Below are positions 15,697 through 17,616 of a stretch of DNA of 17,616 nt, one piece after another; position 1 is the stretch's first letter, and each line of letters begins with the position of its first letter. The stretch spans positions 1-17,616 of the forward strand of contig JANYDV010000138.1 of the NCBI GenBank assembly GCA_025363505.1. Direction: 5' to 3'. Source of the stretch: Bacteroidota bacterium. Lineage in GTDB: Bacteria > Bacteroidota > Ignavibacteria > Palsa-1295. A program made the translations under genes and the position numbers. Below the pieces are notes generated by a model. The model worked only from the letters and a program-made list of their open reading frames with translations. It was not told where the DNA came from and made no database searches.

Positions 15697-15723
15697 TGCC
15701 GTTATTTTTGTCAAATAACGGCA
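15697..15723 (-). terminator. Hairpin after the TSP3 paralogue gene
   Basis: A perfect 11-base-pair stem (TGCCGTTATTT, 15697-15707, with 15713-15723) around a five-base loop, about 50 bases after the stop at 15772. The T-tract is short (CTTTTGG on the minus strand), so termination efficiency is uncertain. Confidence 0.6.
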
Positions 15724-15771
15724 ATATAACAAATAAGCTAATTTAATAATGCAAATAGATGCTATTCTCAC

Positions 15772-16944
15772 CTATTTTTGCTTTGTATCATCCGAAGCAT
15801 CGAGCGGGTTCGTCCCACGTTTTACTTCGATACCGTCAAAGACGCTACCGCCATCGGTGTCAGGATTTGTAGGGCTGGTTTTGTATTGGTGCACTTCATC
15901 ACCATCACCTAATTGATCACCATCGGTATCCGGTGACAATGGATTGGTTTTGTAAATGGTAATCTCTTCACCATCATTCAAGCCATCGCCATCAGTATCT
16001 GCTTTGGTCGGATCTGTGTGGTAGATATGTGCTTCTTCACCATCTTTTAATCCATCGCCATCGGTATCAGTCTTAAGCGGATTGCTGTGAAAGGTGAGGA
16101 TTTCATCTCCGTCTAATAATCCATCAGAGTCGCTGTCAGCCCGGAGTGGGTCGGTGTGATACTGAAATATCTCATCACCATCACGCAGACCATCGTTATC
16201 GCTATCAGAATTCAACGGATTTGTTTTGTATGTATTGATCTCATCGCCATCGCTGAGTCCATCATTGTCTGAATCCGCATTGTAAGGGTCGGTGCCGAGC
16301 ATTCGCTCTTGATCGTCAGTTAAGCCATCATCGTCCGAATCATTACTTCCGCTGTAAAGACTATACACCATACCGACCATCGCATGCCACCATCCGTCGT
16401 TGCGGTCATCGTGAGCTTGATTCAAATTATCGGTAAAAGAAATACTACTGCCGACACTCAGATCGACCGACCAAGTACTATTGAGCTTCGCCGAAACCCC
16501 ACCCCCAAAATGAATCGCTGCTGCAAGACCGGCAGCTTTCGAGTCAGCGGCTCTGTTAAATGGCTCAAGAGATGAATTCCAATAGACTCCGCCGATACCA
16601 CCATAAATATAAGGAAGAAATTTATTTAACTCTATCGGCGAAAAGCGCAAACGAGCGTCGAAATCGATCATCGTTGTACTGTAATTGGAGTAACCAAGCG
16701 GCGGATTGTCGCCGGAGTTTTTGAGGATACTGAGTCCAAATTCAGGAGTAAGTTGATCGCTGATGCCCCGAAATTTGTAACCATATAATCGAAGATAGGG
16801 TCCGAGAGACTGATGCTCGGATTCATTGACGCCAAACGACGGACCTATCCCTGCACCAAACGACCATGTGCGGTTGCTTTGTGCATGAGTTGATGCTGTA
16901 AACAATAGTAATAACAGCAAAATCGCTGTAAGCTTGGTTGTCAT
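15772..16944 (-). CDS. TSP3-repeat outer-membrane protein lacking the OmpA domain
   Basis: A 390-residue paralogue of the next gene downstream. It has a signal peptide (MTTKLTAILLLLLLFT, cleavage after THAQ, residue 22), a barrel-like domain sharing FGVNESE, LGP, SFTDNLN and RNDGWWHAMVG with its neighbour, and eight TSP3 repeats (about 201-385). It then stops after TNPLDASDDTKQK, exactly where its neighbour goes on into the OmpA domain. The two align almost without gaps up to that point. No remnant of an OmpA domain is found in the 200 bases after the stop. The ATG at 16944 is chosen because it gives the same 22-residue signal peptide as the paralogue; an in-frame ATG at 16974 is possible. 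Early repeats have diverged to DSDNDGL/DSDSDGL. Role unknown; presumably outer membrane with a calcium-binding stalk but no peptidoglycan anchor. Confidence 0.9.
   Translation of the reverse strand: MTTKLTAILLLLLLFTASTHAQSNRTWSFGAGIGPSFGVNESEHQSLGPYLRLYGYKFRGISDQLTPEFGLSILKNSGDNPPLGYSNYSTTMIDFDARLRFSPIELNKFLPYIYGGIGGVYWNSSLEPFNRAADSKAAGLAAAIHFGGGVSAKLNSTWSVDLSVGSSISFTDNLNQAHDDRNDGWWHAMVGMVYSLYSGSNDSDDDGLTDDQERMLGTDPYNADSDNDGLSDGDEINTYKTNPLNSDSDNDGLRDGDEIFQYHTDPLRADSDSDGLLDGDEILTFHSNPLKTDTDGDGLKDGEEAHIYHTDPTKADTDGDGLNDGEEITIYKTNPLSPDTDGDQLGDGDEVHQYKTSPTNPDTDGGSVFDGIEVKRGTNPLDASDDTKQK
15790..16344 (-). repeat. Eight-copy 69-base coding repeat (TSP3) of the paralogue
   Basis: Same architecture and copy number as the repeat in the neighbouring gene. 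The first four copies are more diverged, with DSDNDG or DSDSDG instead of DTDGDG, while copies five to eight stay close to the consensus. Confidence 0.88.
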
Positions 16945-17006
16945 TGTCTGTAGCCCGTGACTGGTCAATCCCATGACGAGTATCTGCCGAAGCGATGATA
17001 CTTACA

Positions 17007-17017
17007 CTACAAATATA
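17007..17017 (-). promoter_or_regulatory. Candidate Bacteroidota-type -7 element upstream of the TSP3 paralogue
   Basis: TATATTTGTAG on the minus strand fits TAnnTTTG and lies 62 bases before ATG 16944, just after the ferredoxin terminator. It is identical to the element at 4310-4320. A run of T about 21 bases upstream is the only -33-like sequence. Confidence 0.4.
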
Positions 17018-17039
17018 CAACTTATTAGGCGGACATAGA

Positions 17040-17065
17040 AAAGCATAGCCCGAAGGCTATGCTTT
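17040..17065 (-). terminator. Terminator of the ferredoxin gene
   Basis: On the minus strand an 11-base-pair stem (AAAGCATAGCC with GGCTATGCTTT) closes a TTCG loop and is followed by a short T-run. It starts 25 bases after the ferredoxin stop. Confidence 0.85.
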
Positions 17066-17090
17066 GATAAAAACTAAAAACAACTGTTTC

Positions 17091-17435
17091 TTAGCGTTTA
17101 CGATTCGGATCGACTTCGTCAAGCCACGCTACTTTCGCTTCAAGTTGTTCTTTTGGTTCGACCCAATTCGGATCGTCAACACAACAATCAACAGGGCAGA
17201 CAGCAGCACATTGCGGCTCATCATGGAAGCCTACACACTCGGTGCATTTATCAGGTACAATATAAAAGAAGTCAGTAGAATAAAAACCGACAGCACCGCT
17301 TGGGGTTGGGTCAGTTGCGCCGTAGCTTTGTCCGGCAAGATTCCAGTTCGCTCCGCCTTCGTAGATTGCAGTATTCGGACACTCCGGCTCACATGCGCCG
17401 CAGTTGATACATTCCGAAGTAATCATGATTGCCAT
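17091..17435 (-). CDS. Long-linker 2[4Fe-4S] ferredoxin
   Basis: A 114-residue ferredoxin, a soluble low-potential electron carrier. Cluster I uses CINCGACEPECP (C9, C12, C15) and cluster II uses KCTECVGFHDEPQCAAVCP (C64, C67, C76), with an eight-residue insertion between the second and third Cys as in Alvin-like/Chlorobium ferredoxins. C19 and C80 complete the opposite clusters. About 44 residues separate the two motifs, much more than the roughly 20 of classical clostridial or Chlorobium types; this lengthened Gly/Thr/Pro-rich linker is known in Bacteroidota homologues. An extra CC pair (C84-C85) follows. The tail is charged (KEQLEAKVAWLDEVDPNRKR). GGAG nine bases before the ATG supports the start. 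It is monocistronic by its own terminator. The redox partner is unknown. Confidence 0.93.
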   Translation of the reverse strand: MAIMITSECINCGACEPECPNTAIYEGGANWNLAGQSYGATDPTPSGAVGFYSTDFFYIVPDKCTECVGFHDEPQCAAVCPVDCCVDDPNWVEPKEQLEAKVAWLDEVDPNRKR

Positions 17436-17576
17436 AGTAGCATTCTCCAGATAAATTAATAATAGAGATCGGTGCGTAAAACGCCGTTTTATTATCGTTT
17501 AGTTCATTTCTATTTTTATTCTTACAAAAGCAGTTCGCTTCGTTGATGCAGCTCTATTCTTCGAAACAGAAAGAAA

Positions 17577-17616
17577 ATGATACGTATTGGTCAGCGAAAG
17601 GATCAATACGTATCAT
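17577..17616. terminator. Large hairpin at the right edge
   Basis: ATGATACGTATTG (17577-17589) and its exact complement (17604-17616) extend inward by three more pairs to a 16-base-pair stem with an eight-base loop. On the minus strand it is followed by TTTTCTTTC, as expected for the terminator of a gene entering from the right. The plus-strand continuation is outside the window. Confidence 0.55.

Overview
The window reads as chromosomal DNA of a Gram-negative bacterium of the Bacteroidota/Chlorobiota (FCB) side, possibly near Ignavibacteria or Kapabacteria. The placement is inference. It rests on a type IX secretion (T9SS) C-terminal sorting domain, a DUF3078-type outer-membrane protein, OmpA-like proteins with thrombospondin type 3 (TSP3) repeats, a Bacteroidota-style long-linker 2[4Fe-4S] ferredoxin, and mostly weak Shine-Dalgarno signals. 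No tRNA, rRNA, CRISPR array, insertion sequence or phage gene is visible.

Left part (1-4393, minus strand): a surface-polysaccharide operon read right to left. It encodes a GT4-type glycosyltransferase, a WcaJ-type undecaprenyl-phosphate sugar phosphotransferase, a GmhB-like HAD phosphatase and a secreted TPR-like protein that runs off the left edge. The first three genes are separated by 1 nt or overlap by 1 nt. A 311-base leader upstream has a candidate promoter element and a dyad hairpin.

Centre (4394-9751): a small unknown lipoprotein (minus) lies divergent from recO (plus). It is followed by an M24 Xaa-Pro-type aminopeptidase and a two-gene secretion unit, made of a T9SS cargo protein with FG-GAP-like elements and a co-transcribed secreted protein of unknown function. 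Strong hairpin terminators with UUCG and GNRA loops follow recO and the aminopeptidase. A short transcript may sit between recO and its terminator.

Right part (9774-17616, minus strand): trxB, queG and an MBL-fold hydrolase form a tight unit. Separate units follow for a DUF3078-like protein, mscL, an OmpA/TSP3 outer-membrane protein, its tandem paralogue that keeps barrel and TSP3 stalk but lacks the OmpA peptidoglycan-binding domain, and a ferredoxin. Most of these units are separated by recognisable terminator hairpins. Two of those terminators show that the longest reading frames of the MBL and DUF3078 genes start too far upstream.

Overall this is mostly envelope and housekeeping content. 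I see no convincing defence system or mobile system. The most notable items are the TSP3 paralogue pair, the T9SS cargo with its unknown partner, and a shared 11-base promoter-like element.
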